In this document: in pieces, positions 1 through 7,021 of the stretch
How the letters are laid out: each line of letters begins with the position of its first letter
Position numbering within the stretch: position 1 is the stretch's first letter
Source of the DNA: Vibrio diabolicus
GTDB taxonomy: Bacteria > Pseudomonadota > Gammaproteobacteria > Enterobacterales > Vibrionaceae
Assembly (NCBI GenBank): GCA_001048675.1
Contig: CCKK01000020.1
Span: forward strand, 868,001 to 932,000
DNA: 64,000 nt
Direction: 5' to 3'
The notes under the pieces: model-generated
The model's input: only the letters and a program-made list of their open reading frames with translations
Database searches by the model: none
Told to the model about the DNA's origin: nothing
Translations under genes and position numbers: made by a program

Positions 1-1346
1 TCGAATATCGGCGTCAGATCGCCAGAGCGAATAACCGCGTCCACATCTACCGTTTGCTTCATTGCGGCCATGAATTGGGCTGCGTACATCGCACCGAGAG
101 TGTAGGATGGGAAATATCCAAAACTTCCATCCGTCCAGTGAATGTCCTGCATACAACCGTTTTTGAAATTCCCTTCCGTTGAGAGCCCCAAATACGCTTT
201 CATTTTTTCGTTCCAGAGCTCTGGTACGTCTGTATGCTTGATGGCACCGTTAATAAGATCACGTTCAATCTCATATCGAAGAATAACGTGGGCAGGGTAT
301 GTTAATTCGTCCGCATCTACGCGAATAAAGCCTTTCTCTACGCGAGTGTAGATTTTGGCTAGATTGTCTTTTTCAAATTCATCCCCAGAAAAATGCTTGG
401 AAGCCATGTGAGCAAGGTGGTCGATAAATGCGTTGTTTCGTCCTATTTGCATTTCAAAGAAGAGCGACTGTGACTCATGAATTCCCATAGAGCGGGCTTG
501 ACCAGCTGGTGTTCCTGCTAAATCTTTTGGTAGCCCTTGCTCGTATCTGGCATGGCCAGTTTCGTGGACGATCCCCATCAATGATTGGACAAACTCGCTT
601 TCATCATAACGTGTTGTAATACGCACATCTGTTGGCACACCGCCACAAAATGGGTGGACACTTTCATCAAGCCGACCGTGTTCAAAATCGAATTGAAGTA
701 GCTTCATGACTTCCAGTCCCAGCGCTTTTTGTTTTTCCGCAGGGTAGTGCGCAGTTGGCAATAAGATGTTGTCTGATTGCTGTTTTTCAAGCGCTTCGTC
801 TATCAAGGAAGGTAGCCACGTTTTTACGTCAGCAAAAAGCGTGTCTAACGATGCAGACGTTGTGCCTGGTTCATAAATATCTAGCATGGCATCGTAAGGC
901 GTTGTGCCGTTTGCTTCGGCTCTAATTTGCGCTTCTTCTTGCGATAGCTTGACGACTTCTGCCCAGTTCTTTTCAAAGCCAGACCAGTCATTTTCTCCGC
1001 GTTGCGTACGCCATGCATGTTCACATTTGGAGCCAGCAAGAGATTGAGCTTGAACTAATGATTCTGGTAGCAAGTTAGCTTGTTGCCATTCACGTTTCAT
1101 TTCTCGTAGGATGGACTTTTCACTTGCAGATAGCGTCTCTTCTTCTGCCTGAGCGAAAAGCTCGCCCAAGTGTGGCTGAGTCATCAATGAGTGGATGTGT
1201 ACATCAAGTTCTGCCATAGCATTGGAGCGCGCTTCAGCGCCACCAGATGGCATGACCGCTGCTTGGTCCCAACCTATGATGGCAGAGAGGTGCTCAAAGT
1301 TTGCCACTTTTTTGGAATGTTCAATGAGTTTTGTAAATGCTTTCAT
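1..1346 (-). CDS. M32 family metallocarboxypeptidase (carboxypeptidase Taq type), 3' end missing
   Basis: A zinc carboxypeptidase that removes C-terminal residues from peptides, probably in the cytoplasm because no signal peptide is seen. The reading frame starts at the ATG at 1346 and runs off the left edge after about 448 codons; the family is usually about 490-500 residues, so roughly the last 50 are missing. Family signatures are clear: the zinc-binding HEXXH motif reads HETGH at residues 261-265, preceded by DVRITT at about 240 and followed by HESQS, a RVDADE segment and QDIHW. It is divergent from the LysE-type gene at 1570. The family assignment is firm; the physiological substrate is not known. 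Confidence 0.93.
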   Translation of the reverse strand, partial: MKAFTKLIEHSKKVANFEHLSAIIGWDQAAVMPSGGAEARSNAMAELDVHIHSLMTQPHLGELFAQAEEETLSASEKSILREMKREWQQANLLPESLVQAQSLAGSKCEHAWRTQRGENDWSGFEKNWAEVVKLSQEEAQIRAEANGTTPYDAMLDIYEPGTTSASLDTLFADVKTWLPSLIDEALEKQQSDNILLPTAHYPAEKQKALGLEVMKLLQFDFEHGRLDESVHPFCGGVPTDVRITTRYDESEFVQSLMGIVHETGHARYEQGLPKDLAGTPAGQARSMGIHESQSLFFEMQIGRNNAFIDHLAHMASKHFSGDEFEKDNLAKIYTRVEKGFIRVDADELTYPAHVILRYEIERDLINGAIKHTDVPELWNEKMKAYLGLSTEGNFKNGCMQDIHWTDGSFGYFPSYTLGAMYAAQFMAAMKQTVDVDAVIRSGDLTPIF

Positions 1347-1426
1347 GTGACTACTCTTATTCTTTTGTTCTTTCCCTAAACACCCGATAACGGGTCCTTT
1401 ACGTCGAGTTGCACGAAACAACCTGC

Positions 1427-1447
1427 GTTAATTTACTAATAATTAAC
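1427..1447. promoter_or_regulatory. Inverted repeat in the M32 carboxypeptidase/LysE divergent promoter region
   Basis: GTTAATT, seven spacer bases and AATTAAC form a perfect 7-bp-arm inverted repeat between two divergent genes. The position suits an operator, but it is A+T rich and matches no regulator I recognise. Confidence 0.3.
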
Positions 1448-1569
1448 AATTAATCTTCACTCATTGTCCATAAATTCACTCAGTTGTATAGCTCTCTTAA
1501 AAAAGAAGCTTGCGAATCTCGTGGATTGACGGTATTGATGACGGATTAACAATTAATTATCACGATAAT

Positions 1570-2205
1570 ATGGATATCTTGAATTTTGAGGCATTTATTA
1601 TTGCCATCACTATTTTAACGCTAACGCCGGGTTTAGATACGGCCCTTGTTATCCGTAATACCAGTCGCGCGGGTTTAAAAGACGGATGTACAACCAGTTT
1701 AGGGATTTGCTTTGGCTTATTTGTGCATGCTTTCTTTTCAGCGGTTGGTATTTCGGCCATTCTGGCGCAATCTGCAGAGTTGTTCCAAATCGTAAAAATG
1801 ATTGGTGCAGCTTATCTTATTTGGCTTGGTCTGAGCAGTTTAAAAGCCCTGATGTCGTCGAAGAATGGTTTGTCAGTGACTGAGCAGGTTCACGAAGTGT
1901 TTAATGGCAAACGCTCTTTTAGAGAGGGCTTTCTTTCTAACGTCTTGAACCCAAAAACGGCAGTTTTCTACTTGGCGTTCTTGCCACAGTTTGTGAATCC
2001 AGAAGGTTCTCCTTTGCTTCAATCAATGATGATGGCATCCGTGCACTTTATTATTGCGATGGTTTGGCAGTGTGGTTTGGCTGGCGCACTTAACTCAGCT
2101 AAGAGCCTGTTAAAGAATGCAAGCTTTATGAAGTGGATGGAAGGGGCGACGGGCGCTGTCTTAGTCGCACTTGGCGTAAAGTTATTGATTGAAAAGCCCG
2201 TGTAA
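1570..2205 (+). CDS. LysE/RhtB family amino-acid exporter
   Basis: An inner-membrane exporter of the LysE superfamily, which expels amino acids or related small metabolites. From the ATG at 1570 (MDILNFEAF) it is 211 residues, the normal family length of about 205-210. The frame is open further upstream to a TTG at 1510, but that extension is not hydrophobic and the 1570 start matches the usual N-terminus. The conserved early motif TLTPGLDTALVIRN (the LysE P-G-P region), the central SNVLNPKTAVFYLAFLPQF segment and about six hydrophobic stretches are visible. It overlaps the next gene by one base (TAATG), so the two are probably cotranslated. A second LysE-type gene lies at 50626. The substrate cannot be read from the sequence. 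Confidence 0.9.
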   Translation: MDILNFEAFIIAITILTLTPGLDTALVIRNTSRAGLKDGCTTSLGICFGLFVHAFFSAVGISAILAQSAELFQIVKMIGAAYLIWLGLSSLKALMSSKNGLSVTEQVHEVFNGKRSFREGFLSNVLNPKTAVFYLAFLPQFVNPEGSPLLQSMMMASVHFIIAMVWQCGLAGALNSAKSLLKNASFMKWMEGATGAVLVALGVKLLIEKPV

Positions 2206-2771
2206 TGCGCAATATTTACCACATTTTGATATTACTCGTTGTGTTTATTACTGGCGTGGTTGGTGCCATTGTTTGGCAGACATGGCCACAGGTACAGTTT
2301 GCGCAACGTGGCATGACCTGGTCTTGGCACTGGGGCTATTTCGAGCCATTTTCCAATGGAATACAACAGACGCGAACTCAAGATACGAAACAGCTATTAC
2401 TTCGACGTGTGTATATGAATGACGGTATTGTCGTTTTTGTCTCGACAACAATGGACAATAAATTTGAAGTTGATGTTGTAAAAGAGCAAAGCTGCGAACC
2501 TAAAACGACAACTTGGGCTTCAGTATCCGTCAACCATCAACGCATGAGACATGTGCCGATGGTTTGTGATGCACTGGGGCAGAGCTACTTTTATCGCTAC
2601 ATCGGGAAGCATCTTGAATCGATTGAAGTTGGGGTTGGAGATTCGTTCGTAACAGAGGCGTTTTCAGACTGGCCTCTATCAGAGCTGAAGTCGGATCAAT
2701 TCAAGCAAAAAAATGCGAAGTTTTTTCAAGAACGTGGAGAAAAGGTTGAGCATCAATGGTTGAGAGATTAA
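2205..2771 (+). CDS. Hypothetical membrane-anchored protein, 188 aa
   Basis: I do not recognise a family. The ATG overlaps the stop codon of the LysE-type exporter, so the gene is probably cotranslated with it. Residues 5-27 are strongly hydrophobic and are followed by a polar region with tryptophan-rich WQTWPQ and MTWSWHWGYFEP segments; the topology suggests an N-terminal anchor with a periplasmic domain of about 160 residues. The domain has two cysteines, at about residues 91 and 116, which could form a disulfide. A hairpin terminator follows directly. The link to export is only by position. Confidence 0.75.
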   Translation: MRNIYHILILLVVFITGVVGAIVWQTWPQVQFAQRGMTWSWHWGYFEPFSNGIQQTRTQDTKQLLLRRVYMNDGIVVFVSTTMDNKFEVDVVKEQSCEPKTTTWASVSVNHQRMRHVPMVCDALGQSYFYRYIGKHLESIEVGVGDSFVTEAFSDWPLSELKSDQFKQKNAKFFQERGEKVEHQWLRD

Positions 2772-2790
2772 CCGCCTAGCTTTAGATAAA

Positions 2791-2821
2791 ATAAAGCCCG
2801 CTGAATACCAGCGGGCTTTAT
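2791..2821. terminator. Bidirectional intrinsic terminator
   Basis: An AAAGCCCGCTG / CAGCGGGCTTT stem with a 5-nt loop, T-rich on both flanks, sits between the convergent LysE operon and the AGCS symporter gene, so it can serve both strands. Confidence 0.88.
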
Positions 2822-2886
2822 GTTTTTTACCATTTCCAATTTACTTTCAGCGATTGACGGTTCATTACTGAACACTTGTCATGTCA

Positions 2887-4263
2887 CTAAGCTTTTACTG
2901 CTTCAATTTCATCAGATTGCGATGCTGAGCTAAAGAACAGCTTGGTTTCTGCCAGTACGACGTGACGCAGTGCGATCAAACCGATTAGGTTAGGAATCGC
3001 CATCAGACCATTTACGATATCGGCGAGTAGCCAAATCATGTCTAGATGGAGGAACGCGCCTGATGCCACCAAACCAACGAAAATCAGCTTATAAGGAAGC
3101 ACCGCTTTTGTACCAAAGAGGAACACAACGCAACGCTCACCGTAGTAGTTCCATCCAAGAATGGTTGTGAATGCAAAAAACATCAAACCAATTGACACCA
3201 GCATTGGGCCAAATGTATCCGCATTCAAACCTACCGCAAAGGCATGAGTCGTCATTGCTGCACCAGAAAAGTCGCTTTGCCATGCGCCAGTAAGGATCAA
3301 CGCTAGGCCCGTCATGGTACAAATAATGATGGTATCAAAGAAGGTACCTGTCATTGAAATCAGGCCTTGTTTCACACAAGAGTCTGTTTTCGCTGCCGCT
3401 GCTGCCATAGGCGCGCTACCCAAACCAGATTCGTTTGAGAATACGCCACGAGCGATACCTGATTGGATCGCCAACATGATACTTGCACCTAAGAAACCGC
3501 CGGTCGCTGCTGTTGATGTAAATGCTGAAACCAGCACTAATTCAACGGCATTGAACAATTGGTCTGCATTCATGATGATCACGCTTAAACACGCCAACAC
3601 ATAAAATACAGCCATAGTAGGAACCACTTTTCCTGCAACGTTAGCAATGGATTTGATACCACCCAAAGTCACGAAAGCAACCAAAAGAGTCAGTACAAAG
3701 GCAGAGAGCTCACGGTCAACACCGAGAGATATCTCACTTGCATCCAGAATCGCGTTTACTTGTGGAAACGTACCGATACCAAAACAAGCAACACCCAAAG
3801 CAAACACTGCAAACATGATCGCGAGGGCTTTTGAGCCAACACCGTATTGCAGGTAGTACATCGGGCCACCAATCATTTGGCCTTTATCATCGACTCTTCG
3901 GTACTTAACCGCTAACAAACATTCGGCGTATTTAGTCGCCATTCCGAAAAGGGCGGCGAGCCACATCCAGAATAGGGCACCTGGTCCACCAAGTTTGATC
4001 GCGGTGGCAACACCAACAATGTTACCAGTACCAATCGTTGCTGAGAGCGCAGTACAAAGTGCTGCAAAGCTAGAAACGTCACCTTGTTTATCAGATGACT
4101 TATCTTTACTGAACACCATCGCTAGCGCTGTTGGGAGATGTTTAAACTGGATCAAGCCGAGGCTAAAAGTGAAGTAAACACCGGTACCCACTAGCAAAAT
4201 AAGCAGTGGTGGACCCCAGACAAAATTATCGATGGTTTGTAGTAAAGATTGTAGGTCGTTCAT
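2887..4263 (-). CDS. Sodium:alanine/glycine symporter (AGCS family)
   Basis: An inner-membrane Na+-coupled importer of alanine and/or glycine. It has 458 residues, typical for the family, with many hydrophobic helices. Hallmarks include the SATIGTGNIVGVATAI segment near residues 74-89 and the SNESGLGSAPMAAAAA motif near residue 275. A strong Shine-Dalgarno (AAGGGG) lies about 6 nt before the ATG at 4263. The 5' leader contains a tandem glycine riboswitch, so expression is presumably set by cell glycine, which favours glycine as a substrate. This is the same arrangement as the riboswitch-AGCS gene of Vibrio cholerae. Whether the switch turns the gene on or off cannot be read directly, since no T-tailed terminator was found between aptamer and start codon. 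Confidence 0.93.
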   Translation of the reverse strand: MNDLQSLLQTIDNFVWGPPLLILLVGTGVYFTFSLGLIQFKHLPTALAMVFSKDKSSDKQGDVSSFAALCTALSATIGTGNIVGVATAIKLGGPGALFWMWLAALFGMATKYAECLLAVKYRRVDDKGQMIGGPMYYLQYGVGSKALAIMFAVFALGVACFGIGTFPQVNAILDASEISLGVDRELSAFVLTLLVAFVTLGGIKSIANVAGKVVPTMAVFYVLACLSVIIMNADQLFNAVELVLVSAFTSTAATGGFLGASIMLAIQSGIARGVFSNESGLGSAPMAAAAAKTDSCVKQGLISMTGTFFDTIIICTMTGLALILTGAWQSDFSGAAMTTHAFAVGLNADTFGPMLVSIGLMFFAFTTILGWNYYGERCVVFLFGTKAVLPYKLIFVGLVASGAFLHLDMIWLLADIVNGLMAIPNLIGLIALRHVVLAETKLFFSSASQSDEIEAVKA

Positions 4264-4390
4264 GATTTCCCCTTAATAAAACAACTAATAAGGAGAAGAG
4301 GGAAAGGACGAGATCAACGATCTCTAAAAGAACTAAGCTATTGGTTGTAGGCGGGAAGGCCAAGCAAAATAGTTAGGTTGTAACTTTCCA

Positions 4391-4593
4391 CTCCTCTGTC
4401 CTTTTGCCTGAGAGTTTCACCTTGCGTGAGTGCAAGACTTGCTCCTTCGGCGACCGATTTAACGGTTCTCTCCAGAGGTTCCTCCAACTACAGTCCCCGC
4501 TACCTAGGTAGCACCTGAAATAGTTAATTCTTCGGCGAGTTATGCTAATCAAATGTTAAAATTTGATTAATAACCACTCTCCTGCAGTCTTCA
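4391..4593 (-). promoter_or_regulatory. Tandem glycine riboswitch (two aptamers)
   Basis: Read on the minus strand, aptamer 1 begins with GAAGACTGCAGGAGAG at about 4593 and contains CTCGCCGAAGAA and a GGGGACTGTAG end. Aptamer 2 follows after a short linker with CCTCTGGAGAGAACC, TCGCCGAAGGAGCAAG and the closing AAACTCTCAGGCAAAAGGACAGAGG near 4391. These are the conserved glycine-aptamer cores, and the pair matches my memory of the Vibrio tandem VCI-II type. It lies about 130 nt upstream of the AGCS symporter start codon, on the same strand. The expression platform is not obvious: a GAGATC/GATCTC hairpin lies between aptamer and start but has no U-tract. Confidence 0.95.
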
Positions 4594-4602
4594 TCGGAAC
4601 AA

Positions 4603-4653
4603 TTACTCAATTAAATGAGTAAAGGTTAGTTAATGATGCTGGTCATCATTAAC
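4603..4653. repeat. Two adjacent inverted repeats upstream of the riboswitch
   Basis: TTACTCA (4603-4609) pairs with TGAGTAA (4616-4622), and GTTAATGATG (4629-4638) pairs perfectly with CATCATTAAC (4644-4653). They sit just 5' of the riboswitch on the minus strand, so they are either leader hairpins or an operator over the promoter. Confidence 0.5.
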
Positions 4654-5014
4654 GTGTGAACTCTATCATGTTTTTGGTCCATTTCAACACCCTATATCAA
4701 TTTATTTTCAACGAAATAACCCCACTTATTTTCACGAAGCTATGTTTACCCAAGTTTTTTGTGTGAGCAACTGCATAAACAAAACTCATTGGGCTAGGGA
4801 ATAGAACCAAGAACACACTTCAGAACGATAAATGTGTTTCGATTATTACGGCATAAGTTATTCAATTGAGAACACAAATTTGATTAAAATCGAAGCACTT
4901 ATTTTAAAATCTACGCTAAGTTGACCTTATGGGGCGTATAAATGAGTTACAATAAATCTTTGTGAAACCGTCTATGGACCTAGGCAGTTTTTCATGAATG
5001 GACAAGGAGGCGGT
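4654..5014. other. Intergenic region, no gene seen
   Basis: An A+T-rich stretch between the riboswitch promoter (minus strand) and the small gene at 5015 (plus strand). It must hold the two divergent promoters; no convincing ORF, repeat or RNA element was found. Confidence 0.5.
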
Positions 5015-5173
5015 ATGACCAGATTATTAGCCATTGCGGTGTTGATTGCAGTAGCATTTGTGCTGTTTCGTTATCGAACCAATGAAAAAGTCCAAAAAGC
5101 GACCGTTATAACATTAATTGGCGCCTTTCTGATTTATACAGCATCGATTATGTTTGCGGAATTGATCCGCTAG
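5015..5173 (+). CDS. Small membrane protein, 52 aa
   Basis: A short ORF with an excellent ribosome binding site (AAGGAGG, 3 nt before the ATG). The product is almost entirely two hydrophobic segments (residues 4-18 and 31-47) separated by a short charged loop, RYRTNEKVQK, and ends in ELIR, predicting a two-helix inner-membrane protein. It is followed after 31 nt by the coiled-coil membrane protein gene at 5205, so the two are likely cotranscribed. I do not recognise the family. Confidence 0.72.
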   Translation: MTRLLAIAVLIAVAFVLFRYRTNEKVQKATVITLIGAFLIYTASIMFAELIR

Positions 5174-5204
5174 CAAAGTAAAAGAGTCCTTGGAGTAGTA
5201 TACG

Positions 5205-5939
5205 GTGAGTTCTCAGAACAAGATGGAAGAACAAGACGACGTTGTTGTCATTGAAGAGCGTGACAAACGTACTCATATCTATATCGCGATTGCTGCGGTA
5301 TTAGGTTTGGCATTTGGTGGCCTTGTTGGATCGATTGTCACTGCGAACAAGTGGGAATCGACTTATCATGTGCTAGAAGAAAAATACCAAGCGTTGACGC
5401 AAGATAAAACGCAGTTGGTGTCTCAAGTAAAAGTGCGCGAAGAAGCGCTCGACCAAGAAATACAAGATAAAGTCACTGAACTGCTCGTTGCGAAAGATGA
5501 AGCGCACGAGAAAGCGCTTAAGAAGTTACAAAAGCAATTGACTGAGGTCGAGAAAGTTAACTTGTCGCTAGAGTCTCAATTGAAACAACAGGCAGATAAG
5601 ATCAACACGACAAAGTCAGAAAATGAGAAGCTGAGTCGTCAAGCGGATATACAAGCGACTATCTTTGAACGATCGCGCGAGGTGTTTCAAAAAGAGCTGA
5701 AAATTTCGCAAGAATTGGAGTCTCTAGAGAAAGAAAGGGCGAAATTATTGCCTAAGATCGAGAAACTCAAAAAAGAGTGTGATGTATTTTTGGAAGGTAA
5801 ATCTTGGGACGTGAAATCGGACGCGTGTGATAAACACGATGAAGCCAATTCACGACTAAGTCAGGTCGATCAAATGATTGAAGTTTATAAAATGGATCTC
5901 AAGCAAATCAAAGCAATAACTGAAGATATCGGCCTCTAG
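5205..5939 (+). CDS. Membrane-anchored coiled-coil protein, 244 aa
   Basis: Function unknown. Residues 25-47 form one transmembrane segment (IYIAIAAVLGLAFGGLVG), preceded by an acidic cytoplasmic tail. Residues 55-200 are rich in E, K, Q and L in heptad spacing, a long coiled coil; proteins like this are often auto-annotated as chromosome-segregation ATPase-like, but no ATP-binding motif is present. Two cysteines (about residues 192 and 209) lie in the C-terminal part. The GTG at 5205 is chosen because TTGGAG lies 9 nt upstream; an ATG six codons later is the alternative. A strong terminator follows. It probably forms a unit with the 52-aa membrane protein. Confidence 0.8.
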   Translation: MSSQNKMEEQDDVVVIEERDKRTHIYIAIAAVLGLAFGGLVGSIVTANKWESTYHVLEEKYQALTQDKTQLVSQVKVREEALDQEIQDKVTELLVAKDEAHEKALKKLQKQLTEVEKVNLSLESQLKQQADKINTTKSENEKLSRQADIQATIFERSREVFQKELKISQELESLEKERAKLLPKIEKLKKECDVFLEGKSWDVKSDACDKHDEANSRLSQVDQMIEVYKMDLKQIKAITEDIGL

Positions 5940-5965
5940 ATCTTTTATACCTGATTTTGGAAAGT

Positions 5966-5993
5966 AAAAGGAGCTCTTTAAGAGCTCCTTTTT
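5966..5993. terminator. Bidirectional intrinsic terminator
   Basis: A perfect palindrome built on AAAAGGAGCTCTT, flanked by A and T runs, lies between the convergent genes ending at 5939 and 6031. Confidence 0.88.
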
Positions 5994-6030
5994 CGTTGCT
6001 AGCTTTAAACTCGGGAGCTAGCGTTTATTC

Positions 6031-6414
6031 TTAGATACGCGAGGCGTCATAGCCTGAAGCAAGCAGCAATTCTCGCTCATGTTTAATCAGTTGGGCGCGA
6101 TCTTCAATCAGTTCATTGAGAGCTAGTGAGGGCTTGCCTGCTAAAGCCTTGAACGACTCAAAAGATTCCGCGGTGTCGATTTTATCAATCATCTGACTGA
6201 TGACATTACGAGCCTCACACGGGTTACTCGTAGTGGTAAAGTATTCCACTTGCTTTGCTGCCGATTTCATCTCTGTCAACAGCTCAAGTGGGCTGCTCTC
6301 TTTTGCTACCGCCATGTAGTTATCCAGCACGCGCTTTGCATAAAGCAGTTCTTTGAGGGGGATATCTCTTCCACTCTCGATTAGAGATTCGCTAAGGATC
6401 ATACTTGAGCTCAT
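6031..6414 (-). CDS. Hypothetical protein, 127 aa, predicted helical
   Basis: Family not recognised. The sequence is soluble, mostly helical by composition, with one cysteine in SNPCEARNV and no signal peptide or membrane segment. An in-frame ATG at 6420 is possible, but the AAGGA Shine-Dalgarno touches that codon; it lies 6 nt before the ATG at 6414, so 6414 is chosen. It is followed by the bidirectional terminator at 5966-5993. Upstream lies the VOC gene on the same strand with a 100-nt gap, which probably contains a promoter. Confidence 0.72.
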   Translation of the reverse strand: MSSSMILSESLIESGRDIPLKELLYAKRVLDNYMAVAKESSPLELLTEMKSAAKQVEYFTTTSNPCEARNVISQMIDKIDTAESFESFKALAGKPSLALNELIEDRAQLIKHERELLLASGYDASRI

Positions 6415-6514
6415 GGGCATTCCTTCTTATATACTACGCAGCTTTTGATGTTTCCCTGAGTCTAATTTATTGAAGTCACATTGGGAATGGGTAAAAAGCA
6501 TTTTTAACGCATTT

Positions 6515-6880
6515 TTATTCACTAATGAAAACGCGAATGCGATGTTTATCCGGATCGGTAGCCACAAAATTTAAGCCATACACCGAAGTCATTGGTGGTT
6601 GAGCAAACTCAACGCCCATGTTTTTCCAACTGTTGTAAACGTGCTCTAACGTATGGCGGTTGCGCACTGCAAATGATAACTCGGTGCCACCACCTTTGAT
6701 GTCGCTGGAAGGGGAAAGAACATCACTTTGCTTGAGTGACAGTTTTAAGCCATTTGCGAGTGGCATAGAAGCAAATGTTGGAGACAAAAACGTGACCTCA
6801 TAATCAAACAGTTTCGAGTAAAAAGCTTGGCTTACGTGGATGTCCTCAACATAGAGGACGAATGAATTGATAGTTAGCAT
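6515..6880 (-). CDS. VOC family (glyoxalase/bleomycin-resistance fold) protein, 121 aa
   Basis: A single-domain vicinal-oxygen-chelate protein. It shows the paired beta-alpha-beta-beta-beta halves: FVLYVEDIHVSQAFYSKLFDYEV at the start and the closing NFVATDPDKHRIRVFISE. Members are metal-dependent lyases, isomerases, dioxygenases or binding proteins. The usual closing metal-ligand glutamate position reads HRIRVF, so ligand conservation is uncertain. The start is the only reasonable ATG. The specific reaction cannot be assigned. Confidence 0.85.
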   Translation of the reverse strand: MLTINSFVLYVEDIHVSQAFYSKLFDYEVTFLSPTFASMPLANGLKLSLKQSDVLSPSSDIKGGGTELSFAVRNRHTLEHVYNSWKNMGVEFAQPPMTSVYGLNFVATDPDKHRIRVFISE

Positions 6881-6980
6881 GGTCTGTTTCTCAATTTACT
6901 AGAAGTATGAGGTTGAATCTAACGGAAGGCTAAGACAGGTTTTGTCAGTAGAAGATTCGAAGGAGAGTGTAAGAATAAAG

Positions 6981-7003
6981 AAAGGAGCCAGTTGGCTCCC
7001 TTT
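6981..7003 (-). terminator. Intrinsic terminator after the LtaS-like gene
   Basis: GGAGCC / GGCTCC stem with a 4-nt loop, just downstream of the gene ending at 7022 on the minus strand, with a run of T following (CTTTCTTT). Confidence 0.75.
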
Positions 7004-7021
7004 TAACTGAATCAGCGGATA

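Noticed and set aside
1510..1569. Longer LysE start at TTG 1510
   Set aside because: The extra residues are polar and not family-like; ATG 1570 begins the usual N-terminus.
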